This document shows, in pieces, positions 19,131 to 29,049 of a stretch of 64,000 bases of DNA. The notes below the pieces were generated by a model. That model saw only the letters and a list, made by a program, of their open reading frames with translations, was not told the origin of the DNA and ran no database searches. The position numbers were made by a program, and so were the translations under genes. The stretch's first letter is position 1. Each line of letters opens with the position of its first letter. Where the stretch lies: the NCBI GenBank assembly GCA_033239005.1, contig BSQZ01000068.1, positions 2,045,001 to 2,109,000 of the forward strand. The letters are read 5' to 3'. Source of the stretch: Lamellibrachia satsuma (Eukaryota; Annelida; Polychaeta; Sabellida; Siboglinidae).

Positions 19131-20408
19131 ACAGTCGTGCGAGGGGGTCAAGAGCGAACTGGATCTCTTTACCATACCCCCGACTCAGAACAGCATAATC
19201 GACAGTCGCATAGTAGAACATCAACCCATGGCTTCTCTGGACTCGGGTGGACCGATATAATTCCTGATACCCGGATCGGGAGACGATTACCTAGATCTCG
19301 CCAACACGATGCTACACGTGCAGGTGAAGGTGACGCGGGCCAACGGGGACGATCTCCTCTTGGCCCTTCCCGTGGGACCAGTGAATAACTGGTTGCATTC
19401 GCTGTTCAGTCAAGTCGACGTCTACCTGAACTATACGCTCGTGACCCCTTCGACCAACACGTACGCGTATCGTGCCTACATAGAGACGCTGCTGAGTTAC
19501 GCCAAGGACATGCAACTAACGGGTCAACTGTGGCACAAGGACACGGCCACTCGCATGGACGCTGTCGAGATAGACGACGGACCCGCGGCTAACGCAGGGT
19601 TCGTGGCTCGACGAGCGAACATTCTACGGAGTCGGGTCGTCGACATGATGGGTCGTCTACACGTGGATCTGTTTCTGCAAGATAAATTCCTGATCAACGG
19701 CGTCGATGTCAAGATACGTCTGGTACGCAGTAAGCCTGCGTTTACACTCACGACCCCGATTACAAGATCGCCATCGTCAATGCCACCTTGTTCGCAAAGA
19801 AGGCCACCCTGAATCCGACCGTGCAGATGGCTCACATCAAGGCTCTCGAGAAGAGCACGGTCAAGTATCCGATGTGATCCGTCGACTGTAAGGTGTACTC
19901 CATTCCCGCGGGTGCTCGGTCGCACACGCACGAGAACCTGTTCCTCGGTATCCTGCCGAAACGTCTGGTGCTGTGCTGCATCGATAACGATGTGTACAAC
20001 GGTGCGTTCGATAAGAATCCGTTTCACGCCAAGAACAACGACATTAACTTCCTCGCAGTGTACGTGGACGGACGACAGATACCCTCCAAACCTTTCCAGC
20101 CCAATTTCGAAGACGACCTCTTCGTCAGGAGCTACACGAGTCTGTTCACCTCGACCGGCAAGATTTGGCAGGACGAGGGGAACGGTCTGACTCGCAGCGA
20201 CTACCGACACGGCTACACCTTCTTCGGTTTTGAACTGACCCCCGATCAGTGCGATAGTCCCTGCTTCCATCTGGTACAAAAGGGTAACCTGCGCATAGAG
20301 CTGCATTTCCGTAACGCGCTGCTGACCACCGTGAACGTCGTCGCCTACGCCGAATTCGAGTCCGTGCTGGAAATCGACAAGAACCGCAACGTCATCTACG
20401 ACTACTGA
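19114..20408 (+). pseudogene. major capsid protein (double jelly-roll), broken in three places
   Basis: The start was placed at ATG 19114, giving an N-terminus with VKSELDLFTIPPTQNSI that is typical of the family. An in-frame TAA lies at 19258-19260. The frame then continues through VGPVNNWLHSLFSQVDVYLN and TNTYAYRAYIETLLSYAK. A frameshift follows near 19745-19760, and an in-frame TGA at 19875-19877 (one C-to-T change from CGA). The last part (19893-20408) carries INFLAVYVDGRQIPSKPFQP, GKIWQDEGNGLTRSDY and AEFESVLEIDKNRNVIYDY. Overall length matches a full-length capsid protein. Confidence 0.95.
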
Positions 20409-20409
20409 G

Positions 20410-20913
20410 ATGGACACTCTGTAGATCGACAGACTACTGGCGACGGACCTGCGCACCAGATCGATATTTCGCGGTGTCGTACCCAAAGACGGACTGTCTA
20501 CGACAACGACGGATGGCGTCCTGCCTGCGGCCTTCGTGTGCAACACCGACGACGGTGACGAACCGGGCGAACATTGGATAGCGCTGTACCTAGACGCCGA
20601 TGGACGCGGCGATTACTTCTGCTCGTACGGTCTGTCGCCACGACACACTGCGTTCCGCAACTTCATGAACGAACATTGTTCCGAGTGGACTCATAATAGC
20701 AAGAGACTTCAGAGTCCTCTTTCTAACGTGTGTGGACAATATTGCATAGCTTATGTATTGTTTCGTTGTAACGGTTTTCCGAAGAGAACTTTTATCAACT
20801 TGTTCGGTACCGATTTAGTAGCTAACGATTGCCGCGTGTTTGATTGGGTTAAACAGTTGCGGCGAGGTAGACTGTACTATCGCACATCGATCGAGCCTCT
20901 GGCGCGGTGGTAA
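20410..20913 (+). pseudogene. adenain-like cysteine protease, early nonsense codon
   Basis: ATG 20410 begins two bases after the capsid stop. Codon 5 is TAG (20422-20424), and the frame is then open to 20913. The catalytic His is in GEHWIALY, an Asp follows in LYLDADG, and Gln and Cys lie in LQSPLSNVCGQYCIAYVLF. Members of this family (C5 peptidases) mature capsids by cleaving virion proteins. No ATG near the start would bypass the nonsense codon without losing the N-terminus. Confidence 0.9.
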
Positions 20914-21064
20914 ACACTCGTAAGCTCGCGACCTCTGACGTGATGGTAAACATCCGTAAGTCGTCTCATCATCGTCATCGTCATCACTCTCGAGCCTCTG
21001 ACGCGGTGGTAAACACTCGTAAGCTCGCGACCTCTGGCGTGATGGTAAACATCCGTAAGTCGTC
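20892..21064 (+). repeat. tandem repeat after the protease gene, about 100-bp period
   Basis: The block GGTGGTAAACACTCGTAAGC, followed by ACCTCTG and ATGGTAAACATCCGTAAGTC, occurs at about 20905-20963 and again at about 21005-21063. The repeats are separated by a CATCGT-type microsatellite. The first copy overlaps the protease stop codon. Confidence 0.85.
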
Positions 21065-21117
21065 TTAGCGATAGTACATGCTAACCTCGTTGTATCGTCT
21101 TGCTGTTTGTGTCGTTC

Positions 21118-21123
21118 AATAAA
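21118..21123 (+). terminator. polyadenylation signal AATAAA
   Basis: AATAAA lies about 200 bp after the protease stop and is followed by TG-rich sequence (GTGTTGTGTTCGTT near 21148). It is the natural end for a rightward transcript of the element. Confidence 0.6.
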
Positions 21124-21330
21124 ATACGTGTGCACTCGTACGACATCGTGTTGTGTTCGTTTCTCGTTAGCCTCTTCGAACCCTATTAACAACCCTGTTA
21201 ATGACCAATGCCGCTACCGTCGCTGCTGCTGCTAACAGACCCTTCGTTCCCTCCCGAAACTCCTCTCCGACAATCGTATCACCTAGGAGAGCGCCTCTTG
21301 GCGACCGTATCACCCAGGTTCACCTGAAAC

Positions 21331-22037
21331 CTGCATGTCCTTTTAGGATTAGGATGAGGGTTCAATACAGACGTTAGAATTAGGGTTATTAACCCTAACC
21401 CTAACTGGCAATTGTATCAGTACAAAAGGTCGGTGACCTTTGATCTTTGACCTTGCCCCACAGCGCCGTCTGGTAATCAAAACAAGATGACGCGCCCCTG
21501 GTGACCGTATCATCGCAAAACAACATGGCAGCAAAACAACATGGCAGCCTCCATAGAAAGGTCACGTGACATGCAAACGAATAGCTGTGACGTCATAGGT
21601 CACGTGACGGCTCTCGACCCATCAGAACCGTCGACACGTTTGACACGTAGCGCCCCTGGCGACAATATCACCGCAAAACAATGTCTCGGGGGCGATAATA
21701 GGGGATGACACGTTGCGCCCCCTGGTGACGGTTTCACTACAAAACGGTGTAATTTATGCAAATTTATACAAATGAGCTGTGACGTCATAGGTCACGTGAT
21801 GGCTCTAGACCAATCAGATCAGTCGAAACAATTACCCCGTGGCGCCCCATGGTGGTGAAACTGCTCTCAACCAATAAGAAAGTGCCCCTCATTCGAGCGA
21901 TAATAGGGGATTTCACGTGGCGCCCCCTGGCGGCAATAAGCGCACGACCAATCAGAACGCTCCATTTCAAATCAACTAATCAGAATGAAGCAAATTGCCC
22001 CTCAAATTTAAGGATTGAAAAACTCCTATATACTACT
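21331..22037 (-). repeat. right terminal inverted repeat of the Polinton
   Basis: This is the reverse complement of the left repeat with scattered differences. It is about 50 bp longer because of small indels, including an extra copy of the ACAACATGGCAGC block near 21521-21550. It ends exactly at the ATTACT duplication. Confidence 0.95.
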
Positions 22038-22043
22038 ATTACT
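22038..22043. repeat. right target-site duplication ATTACT
   Basis: Exact repeat of the six bases at 7842-7847, immediately after the right terminus. Confidence 0.95.
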
Positions 22044-22412
22044 GTCTACGATGACACTGTCAATAGTTCAATTGTATAACCGAGCCATACGCGAATACCA
22101 TGAATTTCATTTACAAATACAATTTTGCAAATGGCCGATTTAGCGTCACTAACAGTTTTCCACAAAGCGCACCTCCCCCATGTCACCAAACCGCACCGCA
22201 GCAAAACTCATAATTGGAGGTGCAGTTTGGGAACATTAAACTTTTTCGTGTATATCATAAATTTATTTATTCAGTATGAAAATATAATGTTTTTATCGCT
22301 TTCAAGAAACAACCAATTTACTTACAATTTTCTTGCCGATTCAGATAGCATATTACGATGATTGATTGTAATTTTGTAAAAATTGAAACTATGCAACCAC
22401 TGTTTATTTCAG

Positions 22413-24350
22413 ATGGGACGTAATCAACAACAGCGGAAATATGGAGAGGCAGATTTACAGGAGGCCCTCTTTGCTCTTCAACATGGCGAATCATATAGAA
22501 GCGTTGAACGGCAATACGGAATCCTCAGGCGAACTCTTCAAAGACACCATAAAGGCCAGGTAATTTTTATGTATTTTATAAAAACAGCTCTGAAAATTTG
22601 ATTTTCATAATTCAGTAGTCATAATTATACTAATTATTACCATCGCAATAAAATGGGTTGCAACTCGGTCAATGTTTTATGCATTCGAATAATGTTACAA
22701 GAAATAAAAAAAAACACCACGCATCTTAATTTCAATTGCCATGGTGTAGTACTACAGTGTTACTGTGTTGTTTCAAACTTTATGAAAAGGCTTGTGTGAA
22801 GTTATCCATACAAATTCGGCTGCGTCGTACAGGTTCGAGCGCCAGGTCGGCAACTTCTAGGGAGATTTCGCCAGATTCTAGATACCGACATTGAAGATAT
22901 TATCGCCAACCATGCATTGGATATGCAGCAAAGGTTCTACGGGTTAACAACTACCGAACTCCGACAAATGGCCTTCCAAGTGGCTGAGTACAAAGGCGTC
23001 GCACGCCCCTTTGATCACACCACAAAGATGGCTGGTCGACACTGGATAGCTGGATTTCTTGCCAGAAACAGAACACTCTCAATTAGGGAACCGGAAGCGA
23101 CTAGTATAAATCGAGCAGTGGGATTTAATAAGGCACAAGTCGATATTTTTTTCGAGATATGGAGATCGCTTCTGGAGAGCTTTGGGCCATTAGATGGTGA
23201 CAGAATATGGAACAGGTTGGAAAAGTGACGAGTGGCGAAAAGGGGAAAACGGTCACTATCATATGCGGCATGAGTGCAAGTGGGCGCTATCTTGCACCAT
23301 TTATAATCTACCCGAGGAAGAAAATGAACGAGCACTTGCTCGTTGGCTGTCCACCTGGTATAGTGGGAGTGGTGACAGACAGTGGCTGGACAGACAGCAA
23401 AGTCTTCGTGCAGTGGTTGATTAACTTTATCGATGCGGTTAAACCGACGCCTGCCAAAAAGGTCGTACTCTCTGTTGACGGACACATCAGCCACAAGTCG
23501 CTCGAAGCAGTGGAACTTGCCAGGGCGAATGGCGTCGAGCTCATCTCCTTTCCACCGCACACTACTCATCGACTCCTGCTTCTTCGGACCGCTCAAGGAG
23601 TATTACAGACAGGCATGCGACTATTGGATGACTAACAACACTGGAAAACGAATCACCTTCTATAACATCGCGGCCCTCTTTGGAGCAGCGTACACAAGGG
23701 CTTGCACGATCGACAAAGCCGTGTCAGGGTTCTCTAGTCGTGGACTGTGGCCATTCAACCCTGCAGTGTTTAGAGATGCCGATTTTGCGCCATCTTTGAT
23801 GACGGACATCATCGAACAGGCAACCCGAGCAAGCACCATGCCAGCGGTGACTGTTCCTACTGAAATTGTCGCTCCTGAGCCTCTTCCGAGCAGCGCCCGT
23901 GTTAAAGCGACTAACCTCTCCGAACGCGCGACGTTGCCTGACGCAGTTGCCTCCACATCGACTGGCCGCACTACACCAACGACGACTATAAACACGTTCA
24001 TTCACGGCATATCACCACTCCCTAAAGCTGGGCCCCGGCTGGGTAAACGACGCTCACAGTCTGCACAACATCTCACGTCATCGCCATACAAGGATAATCT
24101 GCGAGAAAAGCATCAGCAACTGAACGAGAAGCTTGACAGGCAGGCCAATAAAAACAAGCAGACATGCAAGAAATCCAACAAGCGCGAACTGCACAAAGGC
24201 AAAGAACGAACCATTGTCAAGCACGTGCGTAAAATTGGTGCGACCCCAACGAATGAAGGGACACTGGGCTTGCGTCTGTCTCAAGAAAAAACGAGACCAA
24301 AAGAGTGGAGCAACACGCCAACAACAGCCCCAGAACCGGTCGAAAGGTAA
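22413..24350 (+). pseudogene. pogo/Tigger-family transposase gene with intron, inactivated
   Basis: Exon 1 (22413-22559) follows directly after a splice acceptor (TTTATTTCAG) and encodes an HTH Psq-like domain (YGEADLQEALFALQHGESY). A consensus intron (22560-22832, GTAATT to TACAG) keeps phase. Exon 2 encodes a CENP-B-like region (GRHWIAGFLARNRTLSIREP) and a DDE_1 catalytic domain with SVDGHISHKSLEAVELARAN and SFPPHTTH. A deletion near 23212 removes the region of the first catalytic Asp. A second indel near 23570-23590 removes the third, and the frame changes each time. The C-terminal tail (23590-24220) is basic and Ser/Thr-rich and fades into the Gypsy element. Confidence 0.85.
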
Positions 24351-25461
24351 TCGAGGCTACTGTGGAAAGAAGAAAGTGCATACTGTTAATGACAACGGTG
24401 AAAGCAACAAAGCGGATGAAGACTTTATGTTCGATACAATCGAAACTACGTCGCTTGCAAAACTTGAATCCATATTCAAAGAAGGAAGCAAGTCCCAAGA
24501 CTTCGCGAACGTAAAGATGACGGGACAAGACATAGACGTACTTGTGAAATGCAAAATTGACAGTGGAGCAGAGGTTAACGCAATGGCACAACGCATATTC
24601 AAACACCTATTCCCAGACAAACAAGACAAACATGGAAGATCACTACCTTTACAGAAGCCCAAAGTCGGCTTGAGTGCATATGGTGGTACAAAGGTAATAC
24701 CTGAATCGTTGAAGGAATCGGTGAAGAAGGAACTGAGTCGAATGATTCAACTAGACATCATCGAGAAGGTTGACCAGCCCACTGACTGGGTTAACAGTGT
24801 CGTGTATGTGACCAAACCATCAGGTGAGATACGTATATGAATGGATCCAAAGGACTTGAACACATGGATAAGAAGACCTCATCACTACACACAGGTTTTG
24901 GAATACATACTACCGCAACTGCAAGGCGCTAGTGTTTTCACAATACGTGATGCACGGTCCGGATACTGGAATGTGAAGCTTGACGACGAGTCGAAGCTGC
25001 TCACAACGTTTAACACGCCATACGGGTGGTACTGCTTCCGCTGTCTTCCATTTGGCTTAGTTTCCGCACAAGATGTGTTCCAGAAGAAAGTTGACCAGAC
25101 TTTCGAGGGTCTTCCTGGAGTTGTTGCAATCACTGATGACATCGTTGTGTTCGGCAAAACAGAGGCTGAGCATGACAAGCACCTGGACAACGTCATGAGA
25201 CGTACGCAAGAGGTCGGTCTATGTCTCAACCCAGACAAATGCGTTGTGAAATCAAGAAGAATCAAGTTCTTCGGAAACTACCTCTCGTCGAACGGGTTAG
25301 AATCTGACCGGGGCAAGATTGCAGCAATCGTTGACATGTCGCCACCGACAAGTGCCCAGGAACTGCAAAGCTTCATTGGTATGGTAAACTACCTAGGACG
25401 CTACACGCCAGATCTCGCGACCACAACAGCACCCCTCCGTGATCTTTCTGTGGGGTCCTGA
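24240..25461 (+). pseudogene. Gypsy gag end, protease and reverse transcriptase
   Basis: A residual zinc-knuckle segment (KGHWACVC) is followed by the aspartic protease site (CKIDSGAEVNAM, 24549-24584) and reverse transcriptase (ESLKESVKKELSRMIQLDII, FTIRDARSGYWNVKL, CLPFGLVSA, ITDDIVVFG). Between GGTKVI and PESLKES the usual protease C-terminus and linker of roughly a hundred residues are missing, which indicates an in-frame internal deletion. An in-frame TGA at 24838-24840 interrupts the finger region where Cys is usual, so no full polyprotein can be made. Confidence 0.88.
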
Positions 25462-26045
25462 GCATCAGAAAACGTTCAACAACGTGAAAGAAGCAATCAC
25501 TGCAGCATCAACATTGGCTTACTTCGACTCCAGCAAGCCAGTCACCATACAGACAGACGCGAGTAAAAAGGGAATTGGCGCGACACTTCTACAAAATGGA
25601 CGACCAGTTGCGTATGCAAGTAAGAGTCTGACAGAAACTGAAAGCAACTATTGCAACATTGAGCGTGAAATGCTTGGTATCGTGTTCGGTCTCGAGCGAT
25701 TCCATCATTACGCCTACGGACGTCGAACCGGACCATAAACCCCTGGAATCCATCACACACAAAAATCTTACAAACGCCCCACCGAGATTAATGAGAATGC
25801 TGCTACGTATACAAAAGTATGACTTCACTGTCAAGTATGTGCCTGGAAAGGACATACCCATAGCAGATGGACTCTCACGTCTACCCATTCACGGGGAAGA
25901 AATGCCAGACATCAACGTGTCTATTCACGACATCACTGGTGTTTCCGAATCAAGACTCGAAAAAATCAAGGAAGTGACAAAATGCGATGAAACACTTCAA
26001 CTTCTAGCCAGAACTGTAACCAATTGTTGGCCGCAATACAGGAAC
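25439..26045 (+). pseudogene. Gypsy RNase H and connection domain
   Basis: The RNase H frame (25439-25738) contains IQTDASKKGIGATLLQNGRP and ESNYCNIEREMLGIVFGLER. After a frameshift near 25720 the next frame has VEPDHKPLESI and YVPGKDIPIADGLSRLP. It breaks off at 26045, exactly at the border of an insertion. Confidence 0.88.
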
Positions 26046-26693
26046 TAATTCGGCGATGCACACTGTTTCGTTTCCGTACAGGTTTTATTGCCGATAACCC
26101 GCAACAAAATACATCTGTCGAACTGCAAAGAATAATAAGAACAATAAATTAACTTGTTAGGGCGAAGTGTATTAAATAAAGCTAACAGTAAGCCCAAGCC
26201 TAATTACGCATCATACTAGACTAACTATCAAAACTACAATAGTACTATACTTTAGAAATAACACAATTATACTGCACTGTATATAGGCGGATAGCACATA
26301 GAACGTAGCCTAACAGCGATAGGCGCACATGACCTACATAAACACGTGTAGCGGCGTGGACAATAAGCTTAGAGCTGTGCTGCTAGCGGGCCGACTTTCG
26401 CTAGATGTACGTAATACGATAGATGCTATGAAACAAACGAATCTATTACTAAGCTATGTATACATTCTAATTACTACGACAAATACAACTATGTGTACTA
26501 TAAGTCAATAATCTACAGTTCTATACTCACATTTAGTGCGTGAAACAGTGGCTAAATTAGAATACGTGATACGGCGAACAGGCGCGCAGGCGAGCAGGCG
26601 ATACGGCGACTGGCGAATAATGACGCGTGGTCACTAACGAGGTCAAGTCCCTAGCGGCTAATACGTGTACAATAAACTGGGTAAACTGCCGAA
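26046..26693. mobile_element. 648-bp insertion in the Gypsy pol gene, unclassified
   Basis: The insertion is flanked by the 8-bp direct repeat ACAGGAAC (26038-26045 and 26694-26701). Removing 656 bp (insert plus one repeat) brings the two pol frames into register, which supports these borders. The ends show only a short inverted match (TTCGGC / GCCGAA). The inside is AT-rich, then rich in GATACGGCGA-type repeats (26567-26610). An 8-bp duplication would fit a hAT-like or P-like element, but the ends are not typical. Confidence 0.8.
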
Positions 26694-26701
26694 ACAGGAA
26701 C

Positions 26702-27916
26702 CAATGTCCGGAAGACATTACGCCCTTCTGGAACTTCAGAGATGAGATTGTGATGTACAATGGAGTACTTCTGAAAGGAAACCATGTCATCATACATAAG
26801 AGCATGCAAGCCGAGGTATTGATGAAAATACACACGGGGCACCAAGGCATAGACAAATGCCGACTACGAGCACGCGATTCTGTGTTCTGGTATGGAATCA
26901 GTGCAGACATTGACAACATGATCAAGACATGTGATGTATGTCAACACAACCAGACATCACAGCAAAAAGAAGAACTGATCCCTATCGAAGCAACCCATCC
27001 ATGGGAAATCGTTGGTTCAGACATGTTCCACTGGAGAGGAGATGACTACCTGCTCGTTGTTGATTACTACAGCTCGTATCCCATCATCAGAAAGCTAAGC
27101 TCCACAACATCAAGTGCGATCGTAAACAAGCTGAAGCTAATATTCTCAGAATTTGGTATCCCAGATATCTTCATCCGTGACAATGTCAAGCAGTACGACT
27201 CAGAAAACTTCCGCAAATTTGAAGCCGACTACGACTTCAAGCATGAGACTAGCAGTCCCCGATACCCCCAATGTAATGGAAAGGCGGAACGATTCGTTGG
27301 CACAGTAAAGAAAACCCTGCAGAAAGCATACGAAGCCAGAGAGGAACCAGCTATCGCTCTTCTGTGCCTTCGTACAACACCTATCGAACCAGGAGTTCCA
27401 TCACCTGCTGACCTGTTGTTTGACCGCAAAATTCAGTCAAACTTGCCCCTCGTCAATACCATGAAAACAGGGAAAGCAAATTCCCACAAGAGAGAAAAGT
27501 GGCAACAACAGTATAACCAACATACACGTTCACTGAAGGAAATGCACCGAGGTCAAAGTGTGAGAGAGCAGGATCATGTGACAAAGAAATGGGAACCAGC
27601 CATAGTGAAACAGAAGGTTGGCGAACCGAGGTCATACATAATTACCACCAACTCTGGAGCTGACTATCGTAGGAATCGGCGATACATAAGAACGACTGGA
27701 GAAACCTTCAAACTCCCAGATAGACGCCACGATGACGAGAACACAGACGGAGAACACGAAGCATTTAATCCAGCTGAGCCGGTTACTTGTGAAGAACAGA
27801 GCAAGGGAAACGAATCAAGCCATGTGGGTGGACAAGCATGTGCTTACATCGGAGACGTACCATACAAGACAAGAGCGGGGAGATCTGTGCACCCACCAAA
27901 CCGTCTTGATGTCTAA
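26702..27916 (+). CDS. Gypsy integrase
   Basis: The protein has an HHCC zinc-binding domain (HTGHQGIDKCRLRAR, CDVCQHN) and catalytic residues in VGSDMFHWRGDDYLLVVDYY, FIRDNVKQYDSE and CNGKAERFVGTVKKTL. The C-terminal domain ends RAGRSVHPPNRLDV. The frame is intact to 27916. It lacks its natural connection to reverse transcriptase because of the 648-bp insertion just upstream. The usual DNG is DNV here. Confidence 0.92.
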   Translation, partial: QCPEDITPFWNFRDEIVMYNGVLLKGNHVIIHKSMQAEVLMKIHTGHQGIDKCRLRARDSVFWYGISADIDNMIKTCDVCQHNQTSQQKEELIPIEATHPWEIVGSDMFHWRGDDYLLVVDYYSSYPIIRKLSSTTSSAIVNKLKLIFSEFGIPDIFIRDNVKQYDSENFRKFEADYDFKHETSSPRYPQCNGKAERFVGTVKKTLQKAYEAREEPAIALLCLRTTPIEPGVPSPADLLFDRKIQSNLPLVNTMKTGKANSHKREKWQQQYNQHTRSLKEMHRGQSVREQDHVTKKWEPAIVKQKVGEPRSYIITTNSGADYRRNRRYIRTTGETFKLPDRRHDDENTDGEHEAFNPAEPVTCEEQSKGNESSHVGGQACAYIGDVPYKTRAGRSVHPPNRLDV

Positions 27917-28480
27917 AGTGTGCCATGACATTATGAGATATGAGTGAGATATGAACTATATATTATAATCTTAAGTTTTGACTAGTGTCATAATCAAACG
28001 TACTTATATGTGACATTACATTCTAAATCATATCGTAGTTTAGTTCCTCGATGTTACAGGTTCATTTTACGTTCATGTTGATTGACATTAGCAGAGAACA
28101 GATTAAGAAGTCGTGTTATAATTATGGACAATACACGTTAGCAGAGAATGGATCAAGAAATGTTTTCTTACGAAAGGAGATGTTATGATATACACTTGTG
28201 TTGCCACCCAGCGGACAATAAGGATATAAAAGACTTACACTATTCTTCAACCAACCTAGTTGTGTCATTCACATTCATGGCTTATCCTGATATATGTTAA
28301 TTACATATTATACAAAGTGTGAGTATACAATAACTAACACGACAGAAGTGTTTTCGCAAGTTCACTTATTTGTGAGTTTTTACAATAACCTACGGCGCTA
28401 TGCTCCAACACGAATAGAACACATAGCAAACGATCCCTTCGCAACCTTGATATTCGGCTCCACGTTTGTTTATTTTCATT
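27917..28480. other. Gypsy 3' region with putative LTR
   Basis: AT-rich sequence that includes the polypurine tract and the start of a possible LTR at 28181. The TATAAAAGAC at 28216 could be the LTR promoter. The right end of the LTR cannot be fixed because there is no second copy to compare. Confidence 0.5.
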
Positions 28481-28482
28481 TC

Positions 28483-28542
28483 ACACACACACACTCGCTC
28501 GCTCGCTCGCTCGCACGCACGCAAGCACGCACGCACGCACAC
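28483..28542. repeat. (CA)n, (CTCG)n and (CACG)n microsatellite
   Basis: Compound simple repeat; it forms an artefactual Ser-Leu-Ala-Arg reading frame. Confidence 0.95.
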
Positions 28543-28543
28543 A

Positions 28544-28777
28544 TCATATTTTGCTTACCGGCGTTTCCAAATGTAGTGCACGGGACCGAGTGGTCGTGTT
28601 GCTATACGGAGATGCCACAAAACCACGCACTATAGTTTGGATCATGTTTCGATCCAAACGATACACTTTCGTTAGTTCTTCATCGTTTATGTAATTCAAA
28701 GTTAATATAATAAGAAAAACTCTATCTCTCCGTAAAATAATGCGTCTGCGTCTTTGGATAACATGTAAGTACGCCAT
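28544..28777 (-). pseudogene. PIF/Harbinger nuclease (HARBI1-like) N-terminal fragment
   Basis: On the minus strand it encodes MAYLHVIQRRRRIILRRDRV, YINDEELTKVYRLDRNMIQ and TTRSRALHLETPVSKI. The order DxEL, RYRL-like and RSxALxxExxV is characteristic of the HARBI1-like nuclease N-terminus. The catalytic DDE part is absent. The fragment ends at the microsatellite. Confidence 0.6.
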
Positions 28778-29049
28778 TTTCTCGCTTATGATGGATATAT
28801 GTTCTTATGAGCGGTCTAACCTCGTCGTAAGTTAGGGGCGTACTTAAGAGCGTTTCTATGATTTATTCTTAGTGAAACGCAGTTTTCTGTTTCGATCATA
28901 GCTTAAGAGCGAAATCGATTGTCAAGAGCGAAATCGTGCTTATGAGCTCATAATAATGTTAGTGAAACAGTCCCCAGACCCATAAGCGGGAGGTTGTGCG
29001 TCGTCGCCCTGTCCACGCATGCGTGAGACGGTTTTTGGTGATTTTGGTA
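28778..29049. other. short spacer
   Basis: Contains several degenerate copies of CTTAAGAGCGAAATCG-like sequence (28840-28940). No gene is seen. Confidence 0.4.

Larger units (their letters stand above)
7848..22037 (+). mobile_element. complete Polinton/Maverick (adintovirus-like) element, decayed
   Basis: The element starts AGTAGTATATAG and ends CTATATACTACT. It has long terminal inverted repeats and a perfect 6-bp duplication, so both borders are known to the base. It is visibly richer in C and G than the flanking DNA. The genes, all plus strand, are: polymerase B, an Arg-rich ORF, ATPase, small conserved proteins, integrase with chromodomain, small membrane protein, minor capsid, pVI-like protein, major capsid and cysteine protease. 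This is the full replication, integration and virion-assembly set known for the group. Nearly all reading frames are broken, so it is a fossil rather than an active element. Confidence 0.97.
24240..28316 (+). mobile_element. Gypsy (Ty3, Mag-like) LTR retrotransposon, 5'-truncated
   Basis: In order it holds the end of gag, protease, reverse transcriptase, RNase H and integrase, then a polypurine tract (GAAAGGAGA, 28172-28180) and a TGTTATGATA sequence at 28181 that is a likely 3' LTR start. No 5' LTR or gag N-terminus is visible; the left border merges with the pogo gene. The order and K02A2.6-like integrase place it with Mag-type Gypsy elements. Confidence 0.85.

Noticed and set aside
19524..20546. 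Minus-strand open frame of 340 residues
   Set aside because: It is antisense to the major capsid gene, whose plus-strand frames carry clear family motifs; the CG-rich codon use of the element keeps the opposite strand open.
9548..20913. Alternative genetic code or programmed readthrough as an explanation for Polinton stops
   Set aside because: All three stop codons occur inside genes, several true frameshifts are also present, and family position comparison suggests different replaced residues (Cys, Gln, Glu, Arg). Simple decay explains this better.
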